NCBI GenBank assembly: GCA_017883235.1
Contig: JADGNY010000043.1
Location: forward strand, 1-48,087
Source of the DNA: Thermoanaerobaculia bacterium
Lineage (GTDB): Bacteria; Acidobacteriota; Thermoanaerobaculia; Gp7-AA8
Direction of reading: 5' to 3'
Length of the DNA: 48,087 nt
Below, in pieces: positions 10,221 to 18,069 of this stretch (positions within the stretch are counted from its first letter, which is position 1; the number at the start of each line of letters is the position of its first letter). The notes beneath the pieces were generated by a model. The model was not told where the DNA came from, ran no database searches, and worked only from the letters and a program-made list of their open reading frames with translations. The position numbers and the translations under genes were made by a program.

Positions 10221-12692
10221 ATGAATTGGGTCCGCTGGTTTGGTGAGATCTCCCGTTCCGACGTACCGAGCGTCGGCGGGAAGAATGCGTCACTCGGAGA
10301 GCTGGCCGCGATCCTGCCGTTCGACAGCGCCGTGCGCGTTCCGGAAGGGTTCGCCACCACCGCCAAGGCCTATTGGCATTTCCTCGACAATAACGGTCTT
10401 CGCGAGCGCATCGCCTCCGAGCTGGAAACGATGAAGAACGGTGAAACGTCGCGCGAAGCAGCCGGACGCACCATCCGGAAACTGATCGCCGAAGCGTGGC
10501 TGCCGAACGAGATCACGGACGAAATCCGTGAAGCGTACAGTCATCTCATTGCGCAGTCAGGCGACGAATCGGCCGGCGTCGCCGTGCGCAGCAGCGCCAC
10601 CGCGGAGGATCTGCCGGAGGCCAGCTTCGCCGGCCAGCACGAGTCGTTTCTCAACGTGCGTGGCGAAGCCGAACTGATCGACGCCGTACGCCGGTGCTAC
10701 GCCTCGGCGTTCACCGATCGCGCCATCGCCTATCGGGAAGAGATGAAGTTCGATCACATGAAGGTCGCCCTTTCGGTCGGCATTCAGCGCATGGTCCGCT
10801 CCGACCGCGGCGCGGCCGGTGTGATCTTCACCCTCGATCCCGATACCGGCTTCCCGAACGTCGTCGTCATCAACGGCTCCTGGGGACTGGGCGAAACGGT
10901 CGTGCAGGGTCTCGTCAATCCCGACCAGTTCGTCGTCTTCAAGCCGTTCCTAGGCACTGCGAAGCTCCGGCCCATCATCCAGCGGACCCTCGGAAGCAAG
11001 TCGACAAAACTCATCTACGGCCGCCTCGGTCATTACACGCGGAGCGTTTCCACCGCTCACTACGACCGCGAACGGTTCGTCCTCTCTGATGACGAAGTGC
11101 TCACGCTCGCCCGCACCGCCGCCGATATCGAGCGCCACTACGGCGTGCCGATGGACATCGAATGGGCGAAAGACGGCGTCACCAACGACCTCTGGGTCGT
11201 GCAGGCACGTCCCGAAACCGTTCAGAGCCGCAAGCGGCGCGACGTCGTCGTTACGTACCGCCTGACCGGAACGGGCAGGAAGCTGACCACCGGAACCGCG
11301 GTCGGACAGTCGATCGCATCCGGCAACGTCGTTCGCGTTCTTCACCCCTCGGACCTCGACACGGTCAAGGACGGGGTCATCCTCGTCGCCGCCGCGACCG
11401 AGCCCGACTGGACGCCCGTCCTCAAGCGCGTAGCCGGCATCGTCACCGACGCCGGCGGCCGAACCTGCCACGCGGCCATCGTGGCCCGCGAGCTCGGCAT
11501 CCCCGCCATCGTCGGCACCGACGCCGCCACGCACCTCCTGCAGAACGGCCAACCGGTCACGATCTCGTGCGCCGAAGGGGAGACCGGCGTCGTCTACGAC
11601 GGGGCGATCCCGTTCGAGCGCATCGAGACGCCGCTGCAGCAACTGCCTCCGACGAAGACGCGGGTCATGGTCAACGCCGCCATGCCTTCCGCGGCCATGC
11701 GCTCATGGAACCTTCCCGCCGACGGCATCGGTCTGGCGCGGATCGAGTTCATCATCGCCGATACGATCAAAGTCCATCCGATGGCGCTGGTGCATCCGGA
11801 AGCAGTCACCAATGCCGGCGACCGGCAGACCATCGAGCGTCTCACCGCCGGCTACGCTCATCGAACCGATTACTTCGTCGAGAACCTCGCCCTCGGCATC
11901 GCGCAGCTAGCCGCTTCGCAATATCCGCGTCCGGTGATCGTTCGCACGAGCGACTTCAAAACCAACGAATACGCGAAGCTCATCGGAGGAAGGGACTTCG
12001 AGCCCACCGAAGAGAACCCGATGATCGGTTTCCGCGGCGCATCGCGTTACTACAGTCCCGCGTATGCGCCGGCATTCGCGCTCGAGTGCGAGGCCATTCG
12101 CCGCGCGCGCGAGGTGCTCGGCTTCACCAACGTCGTGGTCATGATCCCCTTCTGCCGCACGCCCGGGGAGGCCGACCGCGTCCTGGCTGAAATGGACCGC
12201 AACGGTCTGGCGCGGGGACGCAACGGGCTCGAGATCTACGTGATGGCCGAGATTCCCTCCAACGTCATGCTGGCCGCCGACTTCGCGAAGCGCTTCGACG
12301 GCTTCTCCATCGGCAGCAACGACCTCACGCAACTCGTCCTCGGTATCGATCGCGACTCCGCGCTGCTGGCGGAACTGTTCGACGAGCGAAACCCCGCGGT
12401 CACGATGATGATCCAGCGGCTCATCGCCGAGGCCCACGCGGCCGGGCGAACGGTCGGCATCTGCGGTCAGGCCCCCAGCGACTATCCCGACTTCCTCCGC
12501 TTTCTGATCGAGGCCGGCATCGACTCGATCTCGCTCAATCCCGATGTCTTCCTTCGCGCCAAGCGTTCTGTTGTCAATGCCGAAGCGGAGCTCGCGGAAG
12601 CAAGAGCCAGAGTGCCATCGCCGATGAAGGATGAACTAGTGGCACAGACAGTCCGGTCCTTAAAGGTGAGCCATGACTACGAACCTGATTGA
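10221..12692 (+). CDS. ppsA: Phosphoenolpyruvate synthase (pyruvate, water dikinase)
   Basis: The 823-residue enzyme converts pyruvate, ATP and water to PEP, AMP and phosphate for gluconeogenesis. The N-terminal ATP/pyruvate-binding domain shows SVGGKNASLGEL and VRSSATAEDLPEASFAGQ. The central swivelling domain has the phospho-His in GGRTCHAAIVARELGIPA. The C-terminal PEP-binding barrel has GLARIEF, SNDLTQLVLGIDRD and the catalytic Cys in GICGQAPSDYP. ATG at 10221 has GGAG seven bases upstream; the in-frame ATG at 10215 is too close to it. The end overlaps the universal stress protein gene by 20 bases, so the two are co-transcribed. Placement next to hsp20 and usp suggests use in starvation or stress. 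Confidence 0.97.
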   Translation: MNWVRWFGEISRSDVPSVGGKNASLGELAAILPFDSAVRVPEGFATTAKAYWHFLDNNGLRERIASELETMKNGETSREAAGRTIRKLIAEAWLPNEITDEIREAYSHLIAQSGDESAGVAVRSSATAEDLPEASFAGQHESFLNVRGEAELIDAVRRCYASAFTDRAIAYREEMKFDHMKVALSVGIQRMVRSDRGAAGVIFTLDPDTGFPNVVVINGSWGLGETVVQGLVNPDQFVVFKPFLGTAKLRPIIQRTLGSKSTKLIYGRLGHYTRSVSTAHYDRERFVLSDDEVLTLARTAADIERHYGVPMDIEWAKDGVTNDLWVVQARPETVQSRKRRDVVVTYRLTGTGRKLTTGTAVGQSIASGNVVRVLHPSDLDTVKDGVILVAAATEPDWTPVLKRVAGIVTDAGGRTCHAAIVARELGIPAIVGTDAATHLLQNGQPVTISCAEGETGVVYDGAIPFERIETPLQQLPPTKTRVMVNAAMPSAAMRSWNLPADGIGLARIEFIIADTIKVHPMALVHPEAVTNAGDRQTIERLTAGYAHRTDYFVENLALGIAQLAASQYPRPVIVRTSDFKTNEYAKLIGGRDFEPTEENPMIGFRGASRYYSPAYAPAFALECEAIRRAREVLGFTNVVVMIPFCRTPGEADRVLAEMDRNGLARGRNGLEIYVMAEIPSNVMLAADFAKRFDGFSIGSNDLTQLVLGIDRDSALLAELFDERNPAVTMMIQRLIAEAHAAGRTVGICGQAPSDYPDFLRFLIEAGIDSISLNPDVFLRAKRSVVNAEAELAEARARVPSPMKDELVAQTVRSLKVSHDYEPD

Positions 12693-13560
12693 ACGCATTC
12701 TCGTCCCGACCGACATGACCAATTTCAGCGAGCTGGCGCTACGTTACGCGCTGCTTTTCCACGAACGGCTGGGCTCGAAGATCACGCTCCTGCATGCCGA
12801 CGAGATCTCCTGGCTGGCGACCGAGCATCCGCTCGGCTACTACTTCGAGAACGTCCCGGAGGCAAAGACCGCGCTGACGAAGACTCTGTCCGACTACGCC
12901 GCCGCGCACGTTCCGCCGGAGGTTGGCGCCACGACGCTTTTCGAGGATCAGGCCCCCGAGCGCGCCATCGTCGAGACCGCGCGTGATATCGGCGCCGATC
13001 TCATCATCATGGGCACGCATGGCCGCGGCGGTCTGCGCCGCGCCCTTCTCGGATCCGTCACCGAGCGCGTTCTGCACACCACGAACATCCCCGTGATCAG
13101 CGTCGCGCCGGCGATGTTCCCGCACGATCCGGACATCGGCATCAGGACCATCCTCTGCCCGGTCAACTTCACCGCCATCGCGCGCCTTGCGCTCGAGCGG
13201 GCCTGCGGCATGGCCGAGGTTTTTGACGCCGATCTGGTGGTGATGCACGTCGTCGAAGGGAGCGAGCCGCGGCTCTTCTCCGCCGTCGAGACCGAGTTCA
13301 AGACCTGGGTCGACCCGCTCATCCGCGCCAATACGCGCTACCGGGAAGTCGTCGTCCACGGCAGCGATGCCGCCGAACGCGTGCTCGCCGTCGCCGATCA
13401 GATCGGCGCGGACCTCCTCGTCGTCGGTGCGCAACACCGCGCCTTTTCCGACACGACCGTCGTCGGCACCACTACCGAGATGATCACCAGGTTCGCCAAG
13501 CACCCCGTGATGACGGTAATGCGCCCGCCGACGAAGATTCGCAACGTGGAAGCGGCGTAA
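12673..13560 (+). CDS. Universal stress protein with two UspA domains
   Basis: The 295-residue protein has two tandem Usp folds (~6-145 and ~152-287). The first has the ATP-binding signature GTHGRGGLRRALLGSVTERV. The second has the related AQHRAFSDTTVVGTTTEMI, in which the glycine-rich loop is degenerate, so nucleotide binding may be limited to domain 1. By family knowledge it is a cytoplasmic stress-survival protein. It starts inside the last 20 bases of ppsA with AAAGGTGAG as ribosome site, so translation is coupled to ppsA. A palindromic repeat begins directly after the stop. Confidence 0.94.
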   Translation: MTTNLIERILVPTDMTNFSELALRYALLFHERLGSKITLLHADEISWLATEHPLGYYFENVPEAKTALTKTLSDYAAAHVPPEVGATTLFEDQAPERAIVETARDIGADLIIMGTHGRGGLRRALLGSVTERVLHTTNIPVISVAPAMFPHDPDIGIRTILCPVNFTAIARLALERACGMAEVFDADLVVMHVVEGSEPRLFSAVETEFKTWVDPLIRANTRYREVVVHGSDAAERVLAVADQIGADLLVVGAQHRAFSDTTVVGTTTEMITRFAKHPVMTVMRPPTKIRNVEAA

Positions 13561-13561
13561 T

Positions 13562-13647
13562 GTAAACCAGAAACCAGAAACCAGAAACCAGAAGGTAGAA
13601 GTAAGAGGTGTCTGGTTTCTGGTTTCTGGTTTCTAGTTTCTGGTTTA
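13562..13647. repeat. Inverted repeat of the 'CCAGAAA' family
   Basis: The left arm is four AACCAGA units and the right arm is the matching TTCTGGT run, with a short A/G-rich loop (13593-13610). It begins two bases after the usp stop and ends about 25 bp before the DinB-like gene, so it may separate the two transcription units. It has the same unit as the inner part of the 7000-7163 element. Confidence 0.93.
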
Positions 13648-13671
13648 TATCGCGCGTATCATTTCACCGCC

Positions 13672-14136
13672 ATGTCTGACACGATCATCCGCCAACATCT
13701 CCTCTCGTTGCTCAACAGCGGCGACGCACATCAGGACATCGATTCCGCCATCGACGAGATCCCCGCCGCGGTCCGCGGCAAACGTCCCACCGGATCGCCG
13801 CACTCGCCGTGGGAGTTGCTCGAGCACATCCGCATCGCCCAGGCGGACATCCTCGAATACTCGCAAGATCCCAAACACGTTTCCCCCGAGTTCCCGACGG
13901 GCTACTGGCCGGCCACTCCCGAGCCTCCCACCGAATCCGCCTGGGACGAAAGCGTCGCCAGCTTCCGCGCCACCCGCGCCGCCGTCTCCGCGATCGCCGG
14001 CGACGAGTCGAAGGATCTCTACGCCAAAATCCCCCACAGCACCGCCAACTGGCTCGCCCAGATCCTCCTCATCGCCGACCACAATACCTACCACCTGGGG
14101 CAATTGGTGCTCTTGCGAAGGATGTTGACGGCGTAG
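13672..14136 (+). CDS. DinB/YfiT-like four-helix-bundle protein
   Basis: The 154-residue protein has the DinB-like layout. A first metal His lies in WELLEHIRIAQ (~residue 51) and two further His lie in ADHNTYHLGQL (~135-139), the three-His metal site typical of the fold. By family knowledge these are small metal-binding bundles, often thiol transferases or stress-induced proteins; the substrate cannot be read. TATCAT (13657-13662) lies nine bases before the ATG with no clear ribosome site, so the mRNA may be leaderless. The gene is followed by a large nested palindrome. Confidence 0.85.
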   Translation: MSDTIIRQHLLSLLNSGDAHQDIDSAIDEIPAAVRGKRPTGSPHSPWELLEHIRIAQADILEYSQDPKHVSPEFPTGYWPATPEPPTESAWDESVASFRATRAAVSAIAGDESKDLYAKIPHSTANWLAQILLIADHNTYHLGQLVLLRRMLTA

Positions 14137-14202
14137 ACGATCCGTCAATTTCACATCCGCTCTCCGAAAGGAGAGCCGGTTTGGAGTTTGGACGTTAACG
14201 AC

Positions 14203-14439
14203 GCCGCGATAGCGGCACAAAGAGGGTAGCCAGAGGTGCGAGCGCTTTTTGCGAGCACCTCTGGTTGCGGTGTGCTTGAAATTGTGCCGCGTCAGCGGCA
14301 CTGGATGAGTGAAAGGAATGACGATTGCGACGACTTCCAGTGCCGCTGACGCGGCACCCAACCATGACATCTCTTTACCAGGGGTGCTCGCAAAAAACGC
14401 TCGCACCCCTGGCTACCTTCTTGTTGCCGCTATCGCGGC
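14203..14439. repeat. Large nested palindromic element
   Basis: An outer pair of 62-base arms (14203-14264 and 14378-14439) are near-identical reverse complements. Each arm contains GCCGCGATAGCGGC, itself a palindrome, and a smaller hairpin of GGTGCGAGCG facing CGAGCACC. Inside, a second inverted pair (14284-14303 and 14336-14355) carries GCCGCGTCAGCGGCA. The whole could fold as a branched structure of four or more hairpins. A related unit, CCGCGTCAGCGGCAT, occurs at 44395-44410. This fills most of the 375-bp gap 14137-14511; no gene is seen in it. Confidence 0.93.
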
Positions 14440-14455
14440 AAATACCCGCTCTCCG

Positions 14456-14490
14456 AAAAAAAACCGGAGCCGGCTTGCGCCGGCCCCGGT
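14456..14490 (-). terminator. Rho-independent terminator for the protealysin gene group
   Basis: On the minus strand the stem CCGGGGCCGGC-GCAA-GCCGGCTCCGG is followed by a run of eight T (14456-14463). It lies 20 bases after the stop of the 110-residue gene at 14512. Confidence 0.92.
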
Positions 14491-14511
14491 CACTGCTACT
14501 ACCTGCGATTC

Positions 14512-14844
14512 TCAGCCAACCGGCAGCTTTGGTTCCATTTCGGCCGTGACGCCGCCGATGGCCAGGTCCTTCCCTGCCTTGAACGTCGCGGTCACATCGT
14601 CCGCGGTGGTGACGAGGATGCGCAACGCCGAGCGCCAGGCCGCCGGGAGAAGCGAGATGGCGGTTACGCCGAGGAGGATCGGACGCACCGCCGCGTAGAC
14701 GATGTTCAGACGCTGGATCTGGTTGTCCAGCCCCTGCACCGCTCCCTGCGACGTGAATGCTGCCGCGTCGAATGCCATCACATGACGGTCGATGTTCCCG
14801 AACGTGACGTGACTGTTGTCGCTCTGCTCAATACCAGTGCTCAT
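14512..14844 (-). CDS. Unrecognised 110-residue protein downstream of a protealysin-like peptidase
   Basis: I do not recognise this family. The protein begins MSTGIEQSDNSHVTFGNIDR and has a central hydrophobic helix-like stretch (~50-72; AVRPILLGVTAISLLPAAW) long enough for one membrane segment. It ends in EMEPKLPVG. The start ATG has AAGGAATT nine bases upstream. Its place right after an M4 peptidase matches where emfourin, the partner inhibitor, is found in Serratia, but the sequence does not look like emfourin as I know it. Possible roles are substrate, inhibitor or membrane partner of the peptidase; this is inference. The terminator at 14456-14490 closes the transcript. Confidence 0.7.
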   Translation of the reverse strand: MSTGIEQSDNSHVTFGNIDRHVMAFDAAAFTSQGAVQGLDNQIQRLNIVYAAVRPILLGVTAISLLPAAWRSALRILVTTADDVTATFKAGKDLAIGGVTAEMEPKLPVG

Positions 14845-14860
14845 GATGAATTCCTTTTCT

Positions 14861-14877
14861 GCCGTGCGTGGCACGGC
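14861..14877 (-). promoter_or_regulatory. Intergenic hairpin between peptidase and 110-residue gene
   Basis: GCCGTGC-GTG-GCACGGC is a perfect 7-bp stem in the 66-bp gap. The same GCACGGC arm occurs in the larger hairpin at 16074-16101, so both gaps of this gene group carry related stems. It may be an attenuator or mRNA-processing element. Confidence 0.5.
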
Positions 14878-14910
14878 CGTTTGGATGGTTGATGGATAGA
14901 GGTTGACGAA

Positions 14911-16029
14911 CTAATTGATGATGGCGGCCGTCTTTCCGGCGAGAGGGCGGCCGAGCCCCGACGCCGGAGCCTGCATCAGTCCCGGTGGCGTTGGCAGTCC
15001 CACCTTCGCCCAGGCCTCGGCCACGATGCGTTGCACCGCCCCGCCGAAGCCAAACTTCTCTCCGGCGGTGATCACCGTGGCATTGGCAAAGTCCTGAAAG
15101 CCTGACCGTGGCCGCAGCTTGAACTTCGCCGTCTCGTACCAGATCTTGCCGGCGATGACCCACGAAAATGGGCCCAGACGACTCGCGGCGAGGAAGAAGG
15201 CTCGGTTCAGGATCCCCGAGTTGATGTGTACGCCGCCGTTGTCGTCGCTGGTCCTGACGTAATCGCGCATGTGCGCCGGCTGGGGGTCCTTCCCCAGGAT
15301 CGGATCGTCGTACGCGGTGCCCGGATGCATCATCGAGCGGATGGCGATGCCGTGTACGCCCGGCCCGAAGAGGCCGACGCCGATGTACCAATCCGAATCC
15401 GTTACCGACTGGTTCAGCAGAAACTGCTTCACCATGATCCCGGAGGCATCGGAGATGTGCTCATTCAGGGCGCCGGTCTCGCCCTGGTATTTCAGCGCTG
15501 ACGTGTACTGGGTAATGCCGTGTGCCAGCTCATGGCCGACGATGGCGACGTCGCTGGTGAAGCGTTTGAAAAGCTTCCCGTCGCCGTCGCCGAAGACCAT
15601 TTGCTTTCCGTTCCACATGGCGTTGTCGAAATGCACGCCATAGTGGACGGTGGAGTCGAGCTGCATTCCCCGGTCATCGATCGAGTCGCGGCCGAACACC
15701 TTGTCAAAGAAATCGTAGACGGCGCCGGAACCGTCGAACGCCTCCCTGACCTCGATGTCGGTACTTCTCGTTCCGCCCTCGGTCATGACCAGCATTCCGG
15801 GAAGGCTGGTCTCTCCTCCGGCGTCGAAAATCCGGCGCTGCTTCTCGTGCGGCACGGCCGCGGCATGGGGGACGCCGCGAAAGAAGGCGGCCCTCCCAGC
15901 GGTCAGCAGCGCCGTATGCGAGAGGGTTTCGGCGGCGCGTTTCCGTTGATGGACGTCGCCGTGCAAGGCCATATGCCGCAGCATGTGCTGCGGAATGACA
16001 GAGCAGGTTGATTGCTGTATGTTTCCCAA
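14911..16029 (-). CDS. Protealysin-like M4 (thermolysin family) metallopeptidase
   Basis: The 372-residue enzyme lacks a signal peptide. Its short N-terminal propeptide has CSVIPQHMLRHMALHGD, the counterpart of the C-IIPPYLL segment of protealysin precursors. The catalytic domain contains the zinc motif VGHELAHGITQ (HExxH), the third ligand Glu in GALNEHISD, and the downstream active-site His in GVHINSGILN. By family knowledge such enzymes are intracellular or non-classically exported and self-process. I chose TTG at 16029 because AAAGGAGA lies just upstream and the propeptide begins there; the frame is open further 5' without support. Small unrecognised genes lie before and after on the same strand. 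Confidence 0.9.
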   Translation of the reverse strand: MGNIQQSTCSVIPQHMLRHMALHGDVHQRKRAAETLSHTALLTAGRAAFFRGVPHAAAVPHEKQRRIFDAGGETSLPGMLVMTEGGTRSTDIEVREAFDGSGAVYDFFDKVFGRDSIDDRGMQLDSTVHYGVHFDNAMWNGKQMVFGDGDGKLFKRFTSDVAIVGHELAHGITQYTSALKYQGETGALNEHISDASGIMVKQFLLNQSVTDSDWYIGVGLFGPGVHGIAIRSMMHPGTAYDDPILGKDPQPAHMRDYVRTSDDNGGVHINSGILNRAFFLAASRLGPFSWVIAGKIWYETAKFKLRPRSGFQDFANATVITAGEKFGFGGAVQRIVAEAWAKVGLPTPPGLMQAPASGLGRPLAGKTAAIIN

Positions 16030-16073
16030 GACAACTTCTCCTTTCACTAGACGGTTAGGGGTTGATGTCGAAG

Positions 16074-16108
16074 GCACGGCCGCGCGCAAACGCGGCCGTG
16101 CGGTTTTT
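16074..16108. terminator. Strong GC-rich hairpin with T-run between two minus-strand genes
   Basis: GCACGGCCGCG-CGCAAA-CGCGGCCGTGC forms an 11-bp stem followed by GG and five T on the plus strand (16104-16108). No plus-strand gene ends here, so in the minus direction it more likely lowers read-through between the 191-residue gene and the peptidase gene. Confidence 0.6.
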
Positions 16109-16114
16109 ACGCGG

Positions 16115-16690
16115 TTATGTCGTCGGTGCACCTCCTCCCGCCGGAGCTGGCGAAGGCGCCGGTGACGGCGCTGGCCGAGGCGTCGGTGAGGACGTCTTCG
16201 CCTTGGAGCGCCTGCGCTTGAGCTCGGCCTTGAGGTTTTCCACATGCACCGCCAGATGCGTGTTGTTGGGATTCAGCACCAGCCGCTTGGCGATGCCATA
16301 GGTCAGCAGCGATCCACGTCCCGCCTTTGCGTCTTTAACCCGCATCATCAGCGACAGGCGACGTGCGACGCCGAGAAGCTGGTCGACGAGAGGCTGGAAC
16401 GCTTGTGAGAATTGAAGGGAGTCGCGCGTCTCCACGACATCGAGCTGTTTGACGCCTGTCAACTCTTCACTGGATTCGACGGCAGACAGTGTCATCGTGA
16501 CGAAGTCGGTCGACGCGACGCGCCGGGCCTTCTTCGCCGAGTCGGACAGATCACCGGTATAGCCCGGAATCTGCGCCGCTGTCTCGGTGACAGATGCCGC
16601 CATCTTTGAAGCAAGCTGCTGATAAAACGTGATCGTCGGCGTCGTCCCCGAGGGATCGGCAACCGGCGTGCTCGTACTGCTATCGGACAT
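16115..16690 (-). CDS. Unrecognised 191-residue protein with Pro/Ala/Ser-rich tail
   Basis: I do not recognise this family. Residues ~20-160 look soluble and helical, with a basic stretch (ELKRRRSKAK) near 160. The last ~25 residues are low-complexity PAPSP repeats ending in GGGAPTT. There is no signal peptide; the N-terminus is Ser/Thr-rich (MSDSSTSTPVADPSG). The ATG has GAAAGGAG seven to ten bases upstream, a strong ribosome site. It is the first gene of the three-gene minus-strand group containing the protealysin-like peptidase. It could be a substrate or partner of that peptidase, but nothing in the sequence proves it. Confidence 0.72.
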   Translation of the reverse strand: MSDSSTSTPVADPSGTTPTITFYQQLASKMAASVTETAAQIPGYTGDLSDSAKKARRVASTDFVTMTLSAVESSEELTGVKQLDVVETRDSLQFSQAFQPLVDQLLGVARRLSLMMRVKDAKAGRGSLLTYGIAKRLVLNPNNTHLAVHVENLKAELKRRRSKAKTSSPTPRPAPSPAPSPAPAGGGAPTT

Positions 16691-17039
16691 TCTTTTCTCC
16701 TTTCGTTAAGCAGACCGCTGGCACCACACGCGCCCGGCGTTCCGCGTCGTTACCTGCCATCCCCTCGCGAAGGGTTATGCAGGCGATCGGCACTTCGTCG
16801 ACGTTGCCGTTAATTCTGTACAGTGCAATCCAAACTAAGCGGCGATGAGCGGGAAATCAAGTCCTATTTTGTAACAGCAGCATCTTGTAACAGCAGAGCG
16901 ATTGCGTGACTCCGGAGCTCCTATGAAGACGAACGATCGATGCGGCGACGTTACGTACCGCCGGTTTCGAAACAGAGTCCTATTTTGTAAAGGGAATCGT
17001 GCTCCATCCGTCTCATGGGAGGGAAGCAGTGGCGTTTCA
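16691..17039. other. Gene-free interval with a short direct repeat
   Basis: No supported gene is present. AGTCCTATTTTGTAA occurs twice, at about 16859 and 16977, roughly 120 bp apart, and TTGTAACAGCAG is repeated near 16870-16900. This may be a promoter region for the 191-residue gene (start 16690), but no clear -35/-10 pair is visible. Confidence 0.5.
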
Positions 17040-17332
17040 GAGGATCAAGACGAACCACGCGAGTATCGAAATGAAGCTCGCGAGCATCGAAAATGAAGCT
17101 CGCCATCATCAAAACGAAGTACACGAAGGGTCAATGCGTGAGCACCCGCGCATCGTCGGGACGCAGGCGATTGTCAAAACCAAGCTGGTGGTGGGTCGAA
17201 ATGAGACACGTGATAGTCGTGCGCGGCCATCGCTAGCACCAAAACGAAGCGCGCGAGGGTCCAAACGAAGCACGGGAAGGTCAAAACGAAGCGCGCGAGC
17301 ATCCAAACGAAGCACGCGAGCCTCCGAATACA
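17040..17332. repeat. Degenerate 21-bp tandem repeat array
   Basis: Units around AACGAAGCACGCGAG recur about every 21 bp, best preserved at 17240-17332. Both strands stay open for long stretches because 21 is a multiple of three, producing 7-residue peptide periods. Codon use and content do not suggest a real protein. The array is surrounded by non-coding DNA; nothing else is recognised up to 17546. Confidence 0.8.
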
Positions 17333-17546
17333 ACCCGCGCGAACGATTGCCGTCCGCCGGTACGTCCGAACCCCTTACAATTTTGGCGAGATCCTCAGCT
17401 CCGGGCCCGGCTGCGGCGATTTCTCTTCGAAATCAGGAGCGGCGCTCGAGAACGTCCCGGCGAACTGCTCCAGAACCATCGCCGAGTCCCAGTATGCGGA
17501 CGGTGTCCGCGGCCACCAGCTACCGGTCGCAGTTACGCGTGGGAAT

Positions 17547-17631
17547 CGCTCCATCCATATGTTCCTCCGCCAGCCTCCCCCAGTGTAGGTCACCGCCCCC
17601 CTGGGACCGCGCGCGTCCCGCGCGCGCCCCC
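17547..17631. repeat. Left copy of an ~85-bp direct repeat flanking fic1
   Basis: From CGCTCCATCCATATG to the GC-rich end GGGACCGCGCGCGTCCCGCG, this copy matches 19199-19283 in the same orientation with only a handful of mismatches. The GC-rich half belongs to the GGGCGAGACGCCC-type family also found at 24938, 26340, 28839 and 46542. From 17632 to 17932 no gene or clear element is seen. Confidence 0.93.
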
Positions 17632-17932
17632 GGGCGGGTGGGTACAGGGCGTCGACAGAACTCGCGACATCCCATCGCGGTCGAGCTCAGGAACACCGCT
17701 GGACCAGGTGTATGATTTCGACATCTGCTCCCCGTTGGATCAGCCCTCTAGGCCTCTGACGGGGTTTTGTATTTAGGGGGGACGTTGAACCTTCGTTCGC
17801 GCGGCAGGAAGAGGACACGGCATGCCTGCTGAGCCGGCCAACAGGCGCCCGGTGGCATCCATCGATGGGCAGAATCTGCTCCACGCGGTCAAGTATGCTT
17901 CGGCTACGCGGGAGCGACTGATGAGGGTGAAT

Positions 17933-18045
17933 GTGTATAGGAAAGGGCCGTTTTCTATACACGTCAGCCACGACGTGCCTAGAAAACAGCCCTTTTCTAT
18001 GCATGTCCTCTTCGATATGCCGAGAAAAGTGCCGTTTCCTCGGCA
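17933..18045 (+). promoter_or_regulatory. Three operator-like palindromes at exact 42-bp spacing upstream of fic1
   Basis: Cores lie at 17938-17957 (TAGGAA-N8-TTTCTA), 17980-17999 (TAGAAA-N8-TTTCTA) and 18022-18041 (GAGAAA-N8-TTCCTC). The N8 parts are AGGGCCGT, ACAGCCCT and AGTGCCGT. Starts are 42 bp apart, about four helical turns, so a bound protein would sit on one DNA face. The last core ends 28 bp before the fic1 ATG. The same core precedes fic2 (25105-25124). Probable site for autoregulation by the Fic proteins' C-terminal winged helix or an unseen repressor; the binding protein is inference. Confidence 0.8.
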
Positions 18046-18069
18046 CGTTGGCCGGGATTGGAGCGGCCG

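Noticed and set aside
16030..16245. N-terminal extension of the protealysin-like peptidase to an ATG at 16245
   Set aside because: It would run through the hairpin at 16074-16108 and into the upstream gene; the TTG at 16029 has AAAGGAGA and begins exactly at the propeptide.
17375..17593. Minus-strand 72-codon frame near the left fic1 repeat
   Set aside because: Its N-terminus is the direct repeat itself, and the rest shows no family or ribosome site; not supported as a gene.
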